A stretch of 64,000 nt of DNA from Caldilineaceae bacterium (GCA_022821545.1 JAJEDJ010000038.1:25330-89329), one strand, 5' to 3'; shown: positions 9,521 through 18,712, counted from the first letter of the stretch. Translations and numbers: made by a program. The notes: generated by a model from the sequence alone, not told the origin.

Positions 9521-9549
9521 TTGACATGTTGGCAGCTTGTTGTGATACA
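9521..9549 (+). promoter_or_regulatory. Sigma70-like promoter P2 of importer (b)
   Basis: A second TTGACA (9521-9526), 17-base spacer and GATACA (9544-9549), with a TG two bases upstream of the -10 (extended type). It would give a leader of about 95 bases for the gene at 9651, in tandem with P1. Confidence 0.55.
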
Positions 9550-9650
9550 AGATTCCGTCTGTTCTGGTTGTTCCAGGACCCTGCAGACGAACGGATCGAC
9601 TCCATTGGATTAGGCGTAGTTCCAACCAAAATGGGAAGGAGAACCCTATC

Positions 9651-11036
9651 ATGCGATCACAGATCAGTCGTCGACAGCTATTGCAGATTCTCGGCGCAGG
9701 AACGGCGGGGGCCGCCCTGACCGCCTGCGTGCCTGCGGCGCCCGCCGCCGCCCCCGCTGACGATGCTATGGCCGAACCGGAAGGATTCGACTGGCAGCGC
9801 CACGCCGGTACTGAGCTGCGCTACGTCGGCGAGACGCAGCCGCTGAGCGACCACGTGCTGTCGATTTTGCCCCAGTTTGAAGAGATGACCGGCATCAAGG
9901 TGAACACCGAGATTCTCCCCTGGGCCCAGATGGTCCAGAAGATCCGCGTCGAGCTGATGGCCAGCAACGAGGACATGGACGTCTTCCAGCTGCCGGCCGG
10001 CGCCGAGGAGAGGAACGTCTGGTACGATGCCGGCTGGCTGAATGACATCGGCCCCTGGGTCGACGACCCCAACATGACCCACGAGGACTACGACCTGTGG
10101 GAGGACATGGGGCGCGACTACCTCATTGCCGGCTACTCCTCGCGGGGCAGCCTGGTCTCCGTGCCGATGCAGATGAGCGCCATGATCGGCTACTACCGCA
10201 AGGACCTGTTCGAAGAATACGGCATCGACGGGCCGCCAACCACATTTGAAGAGCTCGAAGCTGCCGCCGCAACCGTTCAGGAGCAGAGCGGCGGCGACGT
10301 ATTCGGCATCACCATGCGCGGCAAGCCGCCTGTGCCGACCTCCGTCTTCAAAGGCTTCCTGGGCGGTATGGGCATCATGTGGGAGGACGATGACGGCGTG
10401 CCCCTGATGGATTCCGAGGAGGCGATCGCCGCCTTTGACTTCTACGGCAAACTGCTGCGCCTCTACGGACCCCCCGGCTCACCCAACATCGACCATGTCG
10501 GCGCGGTCAACATCTTCAGCCAGGGCAAGGCCGGAATGATCATCGACGACGCCGTCTTCCGCAAGGACTTCCAGGACCCGAGCAAGTCGACGGTGGCCGG
10601 CAATATCGGATACTTCCTGATGCCGGCAGGTCCCAACGGCCAGAGGGCGTCGGCCGGCGGCTGGAGCATCACGGTCGGCGGCCTCTCGCAGAAGAAAGAG
10701 GCGAGCTGGTACCTGCTCCAGTTCATTTCGAACAAGGAGAGCATGCTCAAGTACGTACTCGACGGGGGCGCAGTCCCGAGGCGCTCGCCCTATGATACCG
10801 AGGCCTACAAGACGCAGGCGACGCAGGACGACCTGGACTTCGTGCAGGTGTTGCTCGATTCGCGGGCCATCGGCGACTTTTCGCCGCCGGCCCCGCCGTC
10901 GATCATCAACCTGATGCGGGCGCGCGAGTCGATCGCACAGGTGATCGTCACCTCGATCGAGGGCGGCGATGTGGTCGCTGCGGCGCAGCAGAGCCAGCAG
11001 GAACTCCTGGAAATGTTGGAAGAGCAGGAGGAGTAA
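9651..11036 (+). CDS. Sugar ABC importer, solute-binding lipoprotein (Tat type)
   Basis: Family 1 carbohydrate-binding protein, 461 residues, exported and lipid-anchored. The N-terminus has a twin-arginine motif (SRRQLLQ, Arg7-Arg8) and lipobox LTAC (Cys26), followed by an Ala/Pro linker. The mature domain shows the sugar-binding-protein pattern, including PQFEEMTGIKVNTEILPW early on and SAGGWSITVGG then EASWYLLQFI late. A strong AAGGAGA site precedes the ATG and two tandem promoters lie upstream. A GC-rich hairpin follows the stop, then two permease genes. The ligand cannot be read from sequence; no hydrolase is attached to this importer. Confidence 0.92.
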   Translation: MRSQISRRQLLQILGAGTAGAALTACVPAAPAAAPADDAMAEPEGFDWQRHAGTELRYVGETQPLSDHVLSILPQFEEMTGIKVNTEILPWAQMVQKIRVELMASNEDMDVFQLPAGAEERNVWYDAGWLNDIGPWVDDPNMTHEDYDLWEDMGRDYLIAGYSSRGSLVSVPMQMSAMIGYYRKDLFEEYGIDGPPTTFEELEAAAATVQEQSGGDVFGITMRGKPPVPTSVFKGFLGGMGIMWEDDDGVPLMDSEEAIAAFDFYGKLLRLYGPPGSPNIDHVGAVNIFSQGKAGMIIDDAVFRKDFQDPSKSTVAGNIGYFLMPAGPNGQRASAGGWSITVGGLSQKKEASWYLLQFISNKESMLKYVLDGGAVPRRSPYDTEAYKTQATQDDLDFVQVLLDSRAIGDFSPPAPPSIINLMRARESIAQVIVTSIEGGDVVAAAQQSQQELLEMLEEQEE

Positions 11037-11049
11037 GCAGGAATCCGGT

Positions 11050-11075
11050 GGCCGGCGGCGCGCTTGCCGCCGGCC
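11050..11075 (+). terminator. GC-rich hairpin between binding protein and permease
   Basis: Perfect 10-bp stem (GGCCGGCGGC, 6-base loop, GCCGCCGGCC) directly after the binding-protein gene. The T-run is weak (GCTTTCAGTTT), so it is more likely an attenuator or a 3'-end RNA stabiliser than a full terminator. It would keep binding-protein mRNA above permease mRNA, as known in maltose-type operons. Confidence 0.6.
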
Positions 11076-11102
11076 GCTTTCAGTTTGCAAAGCGAGTTGC
11101 CT

Positions 11103-12116
11103 ATGCAGCGGCAAGCAGGGCCGAATTCAGAGCAGACTGGCCGGGCTGCCGGCAGTTCCCCTGGGCATCCCCTCGAGAATGGCGGCGCCGGCCACGAAGA
11201 TCAGGAGTCAGGGCGGGCCAGGCCCCCGAGCCTGTTAGGGCGTGCCTTCGCCCTGATCGACCGCAACCTGGCATACGTTCTGCCCGCGCCGGCGGCCATC
11301 GTGATCCTGCTTCTGATGGGCTACCCCTTCTTTTACACCGTTTCACTGAGCCTGCAGCGGGTCAACGTCACCATGACCCGCTTCACCTTTGTGGGCCTGG
11401 AAAACCTGGTCGAGGTCCTGACTGACGACGTCAGGTTTCTGAACGCCCTCTGGATCACGCTCTACTTCACCGTGGCCAGCCTCATGCTGGAACTGGTCCT
11501 GGCGATGATTATGGCGCTGGTGCTCAACCGGACCTTCCGCGGTCTGGGCGTCATCCGCACGCTCTTCCTGCTGCCCCTGGTCGCGACGCCGACTGCCACT
11601 TCGGTGATCTGGCTGATCATGATGGAACCCTCCATCGGCATCCTCAACCATTTCCTGGAGGTCGTGGGGCTGCCGCGCAGCCTGTGGGTGGCCGGCGATA
11701 CGTCCGTGGTGCCCAGCCTTGTCTGGATCAACGCCTGGCACGGCGTCCCCTTCGTGATGCTGATCCTGCTGGCGGGGCTGCGCTCGCTGCCGACCGAGCC
11801 GTTCGAGGCCGCGCGCATCGACGGGGCCAGCAAGTTGCAGGAGTTCTTCCAGATCACCCTGCCCCTGCTCAAAGGGGCGATCGTCGTCGCCATGCTCTTC
11901 AGGGCGATCGATACCCTCAAAGTATTCGACGCCATCTGGATCATGACGGCCGGCGGGCCGGGCAGAAGGAGTGAAACGCTGCATATCTACTCCTACCTGA
12001 CCGCCTTCGAGTTCTATGACCTTGGCTATGGCTCGGCCGTGATCCTCGTCTTCATGGTGATCATCCTGGTCATCAGCGCGGTCCTGATCCGATTGCGGCA
12101 GCGGGCATGGCTCTGA
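11103..12116 (+). CDS. Sugar ABC importer permease, MalF/UgpA type
   Basis: First permease of importer (b), 337 residues from this start. A TTG further upstream (11064) would extend the frame but lies inside the intergenic hairpin, so the ATG at 11103 is preferred; its ribosome-binding site is weak. About 50 polar residues precede the first membrane helix (YVLPAPAAIVILLLMGYPFF). The EAA loop reads FEAARIDGASKLQEFF then ITLPLL. It is followed 25 bases later by its partner permease. Confidence 0.9.
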   Translation: MQRQAGPNSEQTGRAAGSSPGHPLENGGAGHEDQESGRARPPSLLGRAFALIDRNLAYVLPAPAAIVILLLMGYPFFYTVSLSLQRVNVTMTRFTFVGLENLVEVLTDDVRFLNALWITLYFTVASLMLELVLAMIMALVLNRTFRGLGVIRTLFLLPLVATPTATSVIWLIMMEPSIGILNHFLEVVGLPRSLWVAGDTSVVPSLVWINAWHGVPFVMLILLAGLRSLPTEPFEAARIDGASKLQEFFQITLPLLKGAIVVAMLFRAIDTLKVFDAIWIMTAGGPGRRSETLHIYSYLTAFEFYDLGYGSAVILVFMVIILVISAVLIRLRQRAWL

Positions 12117-12141
12117 ACCACCAAACTACCGGGCACATAAC

Positions 12142-13002
12142 ATGAACAGACTTTCTCTCAGGCCACCGCTCAGGCCACTGGGTATGAGGCAAACGAGACG
12201 GATTCAGGACTCACTGTTCTGGATCATCCTGGCAATTTTTCTGGTCTTCTTTCTGTTTATCTTTGTCTGGATGTTCGTCTCCTCGTTCAAGCCGAACCTG
12301 CTGATCGTCAGCGACCCGCCTGTCTGGTTCTTCACCCCGACGTTGGCCCACTACAGCGAGGTCTTTGAGCGCAATCCCTTTGCTACCTACCTCTTCAACA
12401 GCCTGACGATCGCCGTCAGCTCTGTGGCCCTTTCGCTCATTGTCGGGCTGCCGGCCGCCTACAGCATCGCCAAGTACAAGCAGGACGGCCTGGCCCTCGC
12501 GCTGCTGGTCGTCCGCATGCTGCCCGGGATAACCTTCCTCGTTCCCCTCTTCATCGTGTACAAGCGGCTGGGCCTGTTGGACTCGCACGCAGGCATCGTG
12601 ATCACCCACATTCTGACCGTGTTGCCGCTGATCATGTGGGTCATGATCGGCTTCTTTGAAGACGTGCCCAGCGAGCTTCTCGACGCCGCCCTGATCGACG
12701 GCTGTTCGCAGCTGGGCACCATGGTCCGCGTCATGATCCCGCTCAGCCTGCCCGGCATCACCGCTGTGGCGATCCTCAGCTTCATCTCCTCGTGGAACAA
12801 CTTCATCTTTGTGCTCATCCTGGGCGGCTCGAAGACCATGACGCTGCCGCTGGCCGTATATAACTTCCTCACCTACGGCCAGGTGAATTGGGGCGCGCTC
12901 TGCGCGGCGGCTACGGTCGTCACGCTGCCGGTGCTGCTGCTCGCGCTTGTCGTACAGCGCTTCCTGGCCGGCGGGCTGACGATGGGCGCCATTAAGGGGT
13001 AA
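12142..13002 (+). CDS. Sugar ABC importer permease, MalG/UgpE type
   Basis: Second permease of importer (b), 286 residues, six predicted helices, the first at about 28-50 (FWIILAIFLVFFLFIFVWMF). The EAA loop reads LDAALIDGCSQLGTMV then MIPLSLPG, and the C-terminus ends GGLTMGAIKG. The ATG at 12142 follows GGGCACATAAC with no strong ribosome-binding site, which suggests dependence on translation of the upstream permease. No ATPase gene follows. Confidence 0.92.
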   Translation: MNRLSLRPPLRPLGMRQTRRIQDSLFWIILAIFLVFFLFIFVWMFVSSFKPNLLIVSDPPVWFFTPTLAHYSEVFERNPFATYLFNSLTIAVSSVALSLIVGLPAAYSIAKYKQDGLALALLVVRMLPGITFLVPLFIVYKRLGLLDSHAGIVITHILTVLPLIMWVMIGFFEDVPSELLDAALIDGCSQLGTMVRVMIPLSLPGITAVAILSFISSWNNFIFVLILGGSKTMTLPLAVYNFLTYGQVNWGALCAAATVVTLPVLLLALVVQRFLAGGLTMGAIKG

Positions 13003-13023
13003 GCGCCGCCCGAGCTGAAAACC

Positions 13024-13051
13024 TTGTTATGCCATATATCATGCGTACAGT
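13024..13051 (+). promoter_or_regulatory. Possible promoter of importer (c)
   Basis: TTGTTA (13024-13029), 16-base spacer, TACAGT (13046-13051) in the gap before the binding-protein gene at 13137. The match is moderate and other pairings are possible in this AT-richer stretch. Confidence 0.35.
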
Positions 13052-13080
13052 ACACTCTGACTACGAATCGCATCAATGCA

Positions 13081-13106
13081 ATCGAGTGCAGCAATCGAGT
13101 GCAGCA
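13081..13106. repeat. Perfect 13-bp tandem duplication in a leader
   Basis: Two exact copies of ATCGAGTGCAGCA (13081-13093, 13094-13106), about 30 bases before the start codon at 13137 and just upstream of the AAAGGAGA ribosome-binding site. Role unknown. Confidence 0.9.
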
Positions 13107-13136
13107 TTCACAGCTGGTCAGCAAAGGAGAAGACCG

Positions 13137-14537
13137 ATGGCAGCGAAGAGAAGAATGAGCCGGCGGGAATTCTTGTGGGCATCCGCGATCGGATCTGCCG
13201 GCGTTGTGGCGGCCGCGTGTCAGCCGGCCGTGCCGGCAACCGGTATGGCGGACGAAAGTGACGCCGCCGCGCCGGCCATGGAGGCGGTCGAAATCCGTTT
13301 CAGCCACTGGCACGGCGGATTCTGGGACCCGATTCGCGACGGCATAGGCGAGGAGCACCCGGAGATCACCGCGATCAGCGAATCGACGCCCTGGGGTGAA
13401 TACTCGACCAAGCTCCTCACGCAGATGGTTGGCGGCGTGGCGCCGGATGTTGTCATGGTGGACAGCTACTGGCAGGGCGAGTGGTTCAAGGTCCTTCTGC
13501 CTCTGGATGACGCGCTCGACGCCCACGGCGTGGACAACAGCAAGTGGGACGCCGACCCGTGGATGCAGTGCGGCAACGATGGCAAGATCTATTCGCTCTC
13601 GCAGATCTACTGCCCCAACTGGCAGCTGGTGGTAAACAGGACGCTCGCCGAGCAGGAGGGCATCGACCTGCCCGATTGGGGCGACGACGGGCCCGCCGAG
13701 AACTACGACGAGTGGCGCTGGGACGATCTGGTCGAGCTCCTCAAGGCGACGACCAAGGTCAACGCCGATGGTGAAGTGGAACAGTGGGGTCTCGCCAACA
13801 GCACCGCGCGTTTCGGCGCCGCGTCGCTCTACTTCATGTACAGCAACGGCGCCCAGGCATTGGACGATCTCTGGGGCTACAATGAGACCGAAGCGCTGAT
13901 CGACTCCGAGGAGTCGGTGCAGGCGTTGCAGGACTATATCGACCTGACCCTGGTGGACAAGGTTGCCCCCACGCCGGCCGAGGCCCAGGCCGTTCAGGGC
14001 GGCCTGTTCAATTCCGGCAAGGCCTTCTGCACAATCCGACACCCGGGTGTTGGAGATCAGCGGGTCAACCAGGAAGCGTTCGGTCTGCTGTTCATGCCTG
14101 TTCCCTGGCGCGAGCACCGCGTCCAGTTGATGGGAACCAACTCGTGGGGCGTGTGGAGTGGAGGCGAAAACACCGACGCCTCCTCGACCTTTGCCATCTG
14201 GGCCACCACGAGCGATACGATCAGCGACTGGATTACGCCCAACATCAATCTCACCGGATACGATATGCGCAGCGCCATCGACAAACTTCCTGCTCTGCCG
14301 GAAGGCTGGATGCGGCGCTTCTACGAAGTCTTCCTGAGCCGCGACGAACGCTTTACGACACATCCGTCAGCAGCGGAGAATGTACTGTGGATGCCTCGAT
14401 GGTATGGCCGTAAGGCCCGCTTCTTCTCCGATACGGTGCGGCGCGAATATGACAAGGTCTTCCTGGGCGAGAAGACGATGCAGGAGGCCATGTCGGACGC
14501 CAAGGTGGAGATTGACGCCGCGCTGGCCGAAGGTTAA
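13137..14537 (+). CDS. Sugar ABC importer, solute-binding lipoprotein (Tat type)
   Basis: Family 1 solute-binding protein of importer (c), 466 residues from this ATG. It is chosen over an upstream ATG at 13029 because a good AAAGGAGA site precedes it and it places the export signal at the N-terminus: KRRMSRREFLW (twin arginines) and lipobox AAAC (Cys28). The mature part begins EIRFSHWHGGFWDPI and contains APDVVMVDSYWQGEW, typical of sugar-binding proteins. It is followed by a large GC hairpin and an epimerase gene placed between the binding protein and its permeases, suggesting that the imported sugar or sugar acid is altered by that enzyme. Ligand unknown. Confidence 0.92.
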   Translation: MAAKRRMSRREFLWASAIGSAGVVAAACQPAVPATGMADESDAAAPAMEAVEIRFSHWHGGFWDPIRDGIGEEHPEITAISESTPWGEYSTKLLTQMVGGVAPDVVMVDSYWQGEWFKVLLPLDDALDAHGVDNSKWDADPWMQCGNDGKIYSLSQIYCPNWQLVVNRTLAEQEGIDLPDWGDDGPAENYDEWRWDDLVELLKATTKVNADGEVEQWGLANSTARFGAASLYFMYSNGAQALDDLWGYNETEALIDSEESVQALQDYIDLTLVDKVAPTPAEAQAVQGGLFNSGKAFCTIRHPGVGDQRVNQEAFGLLFMPVPWREHRVQLMGTNSWGVWSGGENTDASSTFAIWATTSDTISDWITPNINLTGYDMRSAIDKLPALPEGWMRRFYEVFLSRDERFTTHPSAAENVLWMPRWYGRKARFFSDTVRREYDKVFLGEKTMQEAMSDAKVEIDAALAEG

Positions 14538-14560
14538 CCACAGTAGGCTGTGACCGTTAC

Positions 14561-14602
14561 CCGGCGGCCGGCGCTTCCGGCCGGGGCGCTTCCGGCCGCC
14601 GG
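14561..14602 (+). terminator. GC-rich hairpin after binding-protein gene
   Basis: Perfect 11-bp inverted repeat (CCGGCGGCCGG at 14561-14571, CCGGCCGCCGG at 14592-14602) enclosing 20 bases that themselves contain the repeat GCGCTTCCGG. No T-run follows. Likely an attenuator or an mRNA-stabilising structure at the 3' end of the binding-protein transcript. Confidence 0.6.
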
Positions 14603-14666
14603 CCAATCCTCAGTCTGACCAATTTCGTCCGGTTCGGTCACACGGCACAGGCGGTCAAACCGGCAG

Positions 14667-15590
14667 ATGAACGTACTGGTTACCGGCGGCAGCGGCAAGA
14701 TCGGTGGGTACGTCCTGCGCGAGCTTCTGTCCGCCGGTCACACGCTTTCAAACTTCAGTCAGACCACCCCGCTCGTCGAGCAGGTGCGGCATATCCAGGG
14801 CGACGTTACCGACCTGGAGCAGATGCGGCGGGCCTGCCGGGATCAGGACGCCGTCGTCCATCTGGCCGCGGTGCCGGGGCCTGGCATCACCACGCCCGAG
14901 CGGCTGATGTACGTCAACGACCGCGGCGTCTATAACGTCCTGGAGGCCGCGGTGGCCGCCGGGGCGCAGAAGGTCGTCTTCGGCTCCTCCAAGGAGGCGA
15001 TGAATACCGATTACCGGCGTTTCGACACGCGGCCGCGCTACTTCCCGATCGATGAAGAGCACCCGGCCCAGCCCCGCAACGAATATGGGATCAGCAAGCT
15101 GATCAACGAGATCACCTGTAAACGGTTCACCGAGGCCTACGGCATCCGCACCATCAGCCTGCGCATCAATCACAACTGGTATCTGGACAGGGCCGGCGCC
15201 GCAGTCGCGGTGCGGTCGGGCTGGAACCGCGAGCGCACTGTCGAAGAGCAGTGGGAGGGCTACCGGCGTTACATTGTCGACTCCGACCGGGGCAGCTCCA
15301 ATCTGTGGACGGTCACCGACGCACGCGATGCGGCGAGAGCGTTCAGGCTGGCTGTGGAAAACGACTCGATCGGGCACGAGGTCTTCCTGATCAACGGCGC
15401 GGACACCTGCTCCCTCGAAAAGAGCCCGGTCCTCGCCGCCCGCCACTATGACGGTGTTCCCCTGCGCCGCCCGCTGACCGGTTTCGACAGCTTTGTCTCC
15501 ACTGCCAAGGCGCGCAATCTGCTGGGTTACGAGCCTGTATACACGTGGCGCCAGAGCGAGTTTCGGGAATGGATGGAGGAACAGCCGTGA
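14667..15590 (+). CDS. NAD-dependent epimerase/dehydratase (extended SDR)
   Basis: Extended short-chain dehydrogenase/reductase, 307 residues, cytoplasmic. The nucleotide-binding motif is VLVTGGSGKIGGYV (TGGSGKIG) at the N-terminus, the DVTD and AAVPGPG motifs follow, and the catalytic YGISK (Tyr-x-x-x-Lys) lies near residue 147. Relatives act on nucleotide sugars or oxidise uronic acids; which applies here is not readable. It sits between a binding protein and its permeases, and its TGA overlaps the next gene's GTG start by 4 bases, so it belongs to the uptake operon and may act on the imported substrate. Confidence 0.85.
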   Translation: MNVLVTGGSGKIGGYVLRELLSAGHTLSNFSQTTPLVEQVRHIQGDVTDLEQMRRACRDQDAVVHLAAVPGPGITTPERLMYVNDRGVYNVLEAAVAAGAQKVVFGSSKEAMNTDYRRFDTRPRYFPIDEEHPAQPRNEYGISKLINEITCKRFTEAYGIRTISLRINHNWYLDRAGAAVAVRSGWNRERTVEEQWEGYRRYIVDSDRGSSNLWTVTDARDAARAFRLAVENDSIGHEVFLINGADTCSLEKSPVLAARHYDGVPLRRPLTGFDSFVSTAKARNLLGYEPVYTWRQSEFREWMEEQP

Positions 15591-16522
15591 GCGCAGCAAC
15601 GCCCGCCGCCGCTAACGGACGCAAACGACGGATGTCCCGCTTGCGCCTGCGCGAGGCGATTGACGGCTACATCTGCATCGCCCCCTGGGTGCTCGGCTTC
15701 ATCATCTTTACCGCCTTCCCCATCGTCGCCTCATTCGTGCTCTCCTTCAGCCGTTACACGATCCTCGATCCACCCCGCTTTGTCGGCCTGGACAACTATA
15801 CAAAGATGGTGAGCGGAGACCCCTTGTTCTGGCAGTCGCTCAAGGTGACGGTGATCTACACAATCCTCCTGGTCCCGCTTGGCACAGTCGGCGGCTATTT
15901 GCTGGCGCTGCTGCTCAACCAGGCTGTGAAAGGGCTTAGCTTCTTCCGCACCGTCTTCTACCTGCCCGTGGTAACGCCGGCCATCGCCACCTCCTATCTG
16001 TTCGCCTGGATGCTCAACCCGGAGATCGGTCTGGTCAACAACTTTCTGGCCGGCATCGACATCCAGGGGCCGCCATGGTTCACGTCACGCGAGTGGGTGA
16101 TCCCCAGCTTCATCATTATGAGCCTGTGGGGGCTGGGGGGCAACATGATACTCTATCTCGCCGGTCTGCAAGGGGTGCCGACCGTGCTCTACGAGGCGGC
16201 GATGCTCGACGGAGCCGGCGCGTGGGCCAAATTTCGCAACGTGACCCTGCCCATGACCTCGCCCGTCATCTTTTTCACCTTTCTCACCGGCATGATCGGC
16301 ACCTTCCAGGTGTTCACCGGCGCCTATGTCATCACCGAGGGCGGCCCGGCCGACGCTTCCCTCTTCTACATTCTCTATCTCTACCAGAACGCCTGGAACT
16401 ATCTCAAGATGGGCTACGCGGCCGGCCTGGCCTGGGTCCTCTTCGCCATCATATTTGTGTTGACGCTCATTTCGCTGCGCGTTTCGGGACGGTATGTATA
16501 CTACGAGGGCGCGGTCAGGTAG
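15587..16522 (+). CDS. Sugar ABC importer permease, MalF/UgpA type
   Basis: First permease of importer (c), 311 residues from the GTG that overlaps the epimerase stop (GTGA). An ATG at 15632 is an alternative shorter start, and an in-frame ATG at 15545 would overlap the epimerase too deeply. The first helix is at about 30-52 (APWVLGFIIFTAFPIVASFV), and the EAA loop reads YEAAMLDGAGAWAKFR then VTLPMTSP. Translation is probably coupled to the epimerase. Confidence 0.9.
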   Translation: MSAATPAAANGRKRRMSRLRLREAIDGYICIAPWVLGFIIFTAFPIVASFVLSFSRYTILDPPRFVGLDNYTKMVSGDPLFWQSLKVTVIYTILLVPLGTVGGYLLALLLNQAVKGLSFFRTVFYLPVVTPAIATSYLFAWMLNPEIGLVNNFLAGIDIQGPPWFTSREWVIPSFIIMSLWGLGGNMILYLAGLQGVPTVLYEAAMLDGAGAWAKFRNVTLPMTSPVIFFTFLTGMIGTFQVFTGAYVITEGGPADASLFYILYLYQNAWNYLKMGYAAGLAWVLFAIIFVLTLISLRVSGRYVYYEGAVR

Positions 16523-16566
16523 TCCTAGGAAGGCTTGAGCCGGGAGGCAGGTAAGGCGCGACTACA

Positions 16567-17481
16567 ATGGCAACCATGACACGAAGCGGCACGCAAAGCG
16601 GGCGGATGGGCGGCTGGTTGCAGCGCATTGGCAAAAGGCAACTGGTCAGTCAGGTCCTGGTCTACATCCTGTTGCTCGCGGTCGGCTTTATGCTGGCCGT
16701 CCCCTTCATCTGGCTGGTCTCCAGCTCGCTCAAGACCGAGACGGACGCCTTCGCCATTCCGCCGACTTTCATCCCCAATCCGGTCGAGTGGGGCAACTAC
16801 GTTACGGGGCTGACCGATTTCCCCTTCGTTCGCTCCACCATGAACACGATGATCATCGTGGTGTGGGTGATGGTGGGGACGGTGCTGAGCGCCAGCCTGG
16901 TTGCCTATGGCTTCGCGCGCGTGCGCTTTCCCGGGCGCACCGCCCTCTTCATCCTGGTGCTGAGCACCATGATGATTCCATCGCACGTCACGCTGATTCC
17001 GCAGTACCTGCTCTTTCGCGAGCTGAAATGGCTGGACTCGTTCAAGCCGCTGATCGTGCCCAGTTTTTTCGGGGGCGGCGCTTTCTATATCTTCCTGCTG
17101 CGGCAGTTTTTCTTGACGATCCCGTTGGACTACGACGACGCGGCGCGCATCGACGGCTGCGGCACCTTCGCTATCTTTTGGCGCATCATCCTGCCCCTGT
17201 CGAAACCTGCCCTGGGCACGATGGCGATCTTCACCTTTATGAGCCAGTGGAACGCCTTTTTTGAGCCGCTGATCTACCTGAACCGTTTCGAAACGCAGCC
17301 GCTGGCCGTGGCCCTGACCACCTGGGTGCAGACCGCACACGGCTCCACTTCCATGCACTACGTTCCCTGGGTGGCGATCATGGCCGTTTCGACGCTGATC
17401 GCCCTGCCGCCCGTCGCGGTCTTCTTCTTCGCGCAACGGCACTTCATCCAGGGTGTTGTCGTGAGCGGGATGAAGGGATAG
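16567..17481 (+). CDS. Sugar ABC importer permease, MalG/UgpE type
   Basis: Second permease of importer (c), 304 residues. The N-terminal 30 residues are basic and precede the first helix (VLVYILLLAVGFMLAVPFIW). The EAA loop reads DDAARIDGCGTFAIFW then IILPLSKPA, and the C-terminus ends GVVVSGMKG. The gap to the first permease is 44 bases. The amidohydrolase gene follows 47 bases later. Confidence 0.92.
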   Translation: MATMTRSGTQSGRMGGWLQRIGKRQLVSQVLVYILLLAVGFMLAVPFIWLVSSSLKTETDAFAIPPTFIPNPVEWGNYVTGLTDFPFVRSTMNTMIIVVWVMVGTVLSASLVAYGFARVRFPGRTALFILVLSTMMIPSHVTLIPQYLLFRELKWLDSFKPLIVPSFFGGGAFYIFLLRQFFLTIPLDYDDAARIDGCGTFAIFWRIILPLSKPALGTMAIFTFMSQWNAFFEPLIYLNRFETQPLAVALTTWVQTAHGSTSMHYVPWVAIMAVSTLIALPPVAVFFFAQRHFIQGVVVSGMKG

Positions 17482-17528
17482 CGTTTTGCAGCCCGCGCCT
17501 TCCACTACATCAGTAGAGGAAACTGACT

Positions 17529-18617
17529 GTGATCATCGACGCCCATTTCCACATCTTTCCCCCGCTCGGCAGAGCATCCGTCGAGCAGGACCCGCTGCAG
17601 CCGCTGCGGATGAAGTTCTGGCAGTGTCACATGCGCGACAGCCGCCGCTTCCGCCGCAAAGCCGATGACGAACCGGTGCCCGAGCCGTTCCTGCAGTGGG
17701 ACTCGGATGACATCAACGAGATGCCGGAGGTCGGTTTTCGCATGGCCGACTTTGGCCGCGCCGAGATCACCGTTGACGGCGTCGACTACTACACGCAGGC
17801 CTATCCTCCCAGCCTGATCAACTGTGAAGCGCCGCCCGAGCGCATGATCGGCGAGATGGACCTCGTGGGCGTGGACATGGGTGTTCTCCAGCACGACCAC
17901 ATCTACGGCGCGCTGAACGAGTACTACGGCGAGCAGATGCGGCGCTTCCCCAACCGCTTCATTGGGCTGGCGCAGGTGCGGGAATGGGAGGCCGACCAGC
18001 CGGCCGAACATGAGCGCCTTGAGCGGGCCGTCTGCGAACATGGCCTCAAGGGTCTCTACTTCAGCGTGGAGCCGTTCGCGCTCAGCAACTACGCCGACCA
18101 CCTCGACGACGCCAAATTCGAGCCGCTGTGGCAGAAGGTACGTGCGCTCGGCATCCCTGTCTGGTGGTATCTGCACAGCCGCCGGCGCGACCGCCTCGGC
18201 GGGTTCATGGAGCACGTGGCCGAGCTCGACCGCTGGGCCGCCGCGCATCCCGACATCCCCGCCGTGCTCACGCATGGCATCGATACCTTCAGCATGAGGC
18301 GCGGCGAGGAGCGTTATCACGTCCCCGATGCCCTGATGACGCTGCTCAAGCGCCCGAACATGCACGTCGAAGTCCTGTTCTGCGCCTTCTGGCCGGAATA
18401 CCCCTTCCCCGGCGCCCAGGAAAAAATCAGGCAGCTGCGCGACGAGATCGGCGTTCACAAGCTGTTGTGGGGGACGGACATGCCCTACTGCTCCGGCTCC
18501 TGGTGTACCTACAAGCAGGCCCTCGACTACATCCGTGTGCATTGCGACTTCCTTTCGCCCGCCGAGAAGGCCCTGATCCTCGGCGGAAACGCCGCCCGCA
18601 TGTTCAATCTGCAGTGA
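17529..18617 (+). CDS. Amidohydrolase-2-family metal-dependent hydrolase
   Basis: TIM-barrel amidohydrolase of the lactonase/decarboxylase (amidohydrolase 2) type, 362 residues, cytoplasmic. It starts at a GTG behind AGAGGAAACTGACT. The metal site is visible as DAHFH (His6, His8) at the first strand, with a mid-protein His in LTHGIDTF and the late conserved Asp in LLWGTDMPYCSGSW. Relatives open sugar lactones or decarboxylate aromatic acids. Its place behind sugar importer (c) and an epimerase/dehydrogenase favours a lactone or related sugar-acid substrate (inference). An open frame of over 800 codons on the other strand across this gene is treated as a shadow. Confidence 0.82.
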   Translation: MIIDAHFHIFPPLGRASVEQDPLQPLRMKFWQCHMRDSRRFRRKADDEPVPEPFLQWDSDDINEMPEVGFRMADFGRAEITVDGVDYYTQAYPPSLINCEAPPERMIGEMDLVGVDMGVLQHDHIYGALNEYYGEQMRRFPNRFIGLAQVREWEADQPAEHERLERAVCEHGLKGLYFSVEPFALSNYADHLDDAKFEPLWQKVRALGIPVWWYLHSRRRDRLGGFMEHVAELDRWAAAHPDIPAVLTHGIDTFSMRRGEERYHVPDALMTLLKRPNMHVEVLFCAFWPEYPFPGAQEKIRQLRDEIGVHKLLWGTDMPYCSGSWCTYKQALDYIRVHCDFLSPAEKALILGGNAARMFNLQ

Positions 18618-18683
18618 ATCGACGCTGCCCGGCGGCAGGAAGAAGTGGCGCCTGGACGTTGACCGCTGAACAGATCCCCCACT

Positions 18684-18712
18684 CTGAAATCTCCCAAGTA
18701 ATATGCTATAAT
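18684..18712 (+). promoter_or_regulatory. Extended -10 promoter of importer (d)
   Basis: Perfect TATAAT (18707-18712) preceded by TGC (TGn extended -10), with CTGAAA (18684-18689) as a weak -35 at 17-base spacing. It lies 119 bases before the start codon at 18831 and probably drives the operon 18831-23830. Confidence 0.7.

Noticed and set aside
11064..11102. TTG start extending the permease upstream
   Set aside because: The codon lies inside a perfect 10-bp hairpin stem-loop and the extra residues are low-complexity; ATG at 11103 preferred.
13029..13136. ATG start extending the binding protein
   Set aside because: It would put 36 residues before the Tat signal; the ATG at 13137 has a strong ribosome-binding site.
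12873..14363. Open frame of 496 codons on the - strand
   Set aside because: Antisense to a Tat lipoprotein binding-protein gene with a clear signal peptide.
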